Origin: an uncultured Ramlibacter sp.
Lineage (GTDB): Bacteria; Pseudomonadota; Gammaproteobacteria; Burkholderiales; Burkholderiaceae_C
DNA: 37,874 nucleotides
NCBI RefSeq assembly: GCF_936925435.1
Contig: NZ_CAKZHQ010000010.1
Location: forward strand, 1-37,874
Reading direction: 5' to 3'
Part shown: in pieces, positions 34,475 to 37,874 of the stretch
Position numbering within the stretch: position 1 is the first letter of the stretch
Layout of the letters: each line of letters begins with the position of its first letter
Notes under the pieces: generated by a model
Database searches by the model: none
Told to the model about the DNA's origin: nothing
What the model saw: only the letters and a program-made list of their open reading frames with translations
Translations under genes and position numbers: made by a program

Positions 34475-37874
<3,400 letters not shown>

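Overview
The window is a GC-rich, densely coded stretch that looks like the chromosome of a betaproteobacterium, most likely Burkholderiales and probably Comamonadaceae or a close relative. This placement rests on the rimP-nusA order, the yejABEF-arfB block beside fabI, an orphan TctC/Bug-type binding protein, and the style of the proteins. It is inference, since no rRNA is present. I count 24 protein genes, two of them cut by the window edges, plus one tRNA. No gene-free stretch reaches 300 bases. I see no insertion sequence, phage gene or CRISPR array.

Region 1 (1-8168, minus strand): the translation/transcription genes nusA (its last codons lie outside the window) and rimP, then a strong intrinsic terminator. 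Next comes a tight operon, yejA-yejB-yejE-yejF-arfB: a peptide (microcin C type) ABC importer with a ribosome-rescue hydrolase as its last gene. Region 2 (8206-12929): fabI diverges from yejA across only 37 bases and converges on a large PLP-dependent basic amino acid decarboxylase. A small NfeD protein and an SPFH/stomatin protein follow on the plus strand.

Region 3 (12966-24361, plus strand): an 887-residue MalT-like LuxR regulator precedes eight closely packed genes: a TauD/TfdA dioxygenase, a BKACE (DUF849) beta-keto acid cleavage enzyme, a small serine hydrolase, a quinone oxidoreductase, an MFS transporter, an acyl-CoA ligase, a YeiH-type putative sulfate exporter and a TctC binding protein. 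The set reads as a complete uptake and breakdown pathway for an unidentified organic acid. The pairing of TauD with YeiH makes a sulfonate one possibility.

Region 4 (24366-32049, minus strand): DUF1302 outer-membrane barrel, DUF1329 periplasmic protein, YCF48-like beta-propeller, MMPL/RND inner-membrane protein and a secreted alpha/beta hydrolase. Together they could form a trans-envelope route for a hydrophobic compound. This is the best candidate for a poorly described system in the window.

Region 5 (32218-37874): tRNA-Ser(GGA) with a promoter-like -10 box and a terminator that works for both strands, then two overlapping hybrid histidine kinases on the minus strand. The upstream kinase carries tandem 92-residue HAMP units, like the fungal Nik1/Os-1 (group III) kinases, and has three receiver domains. 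The downstream kinase has a receiver at each end.
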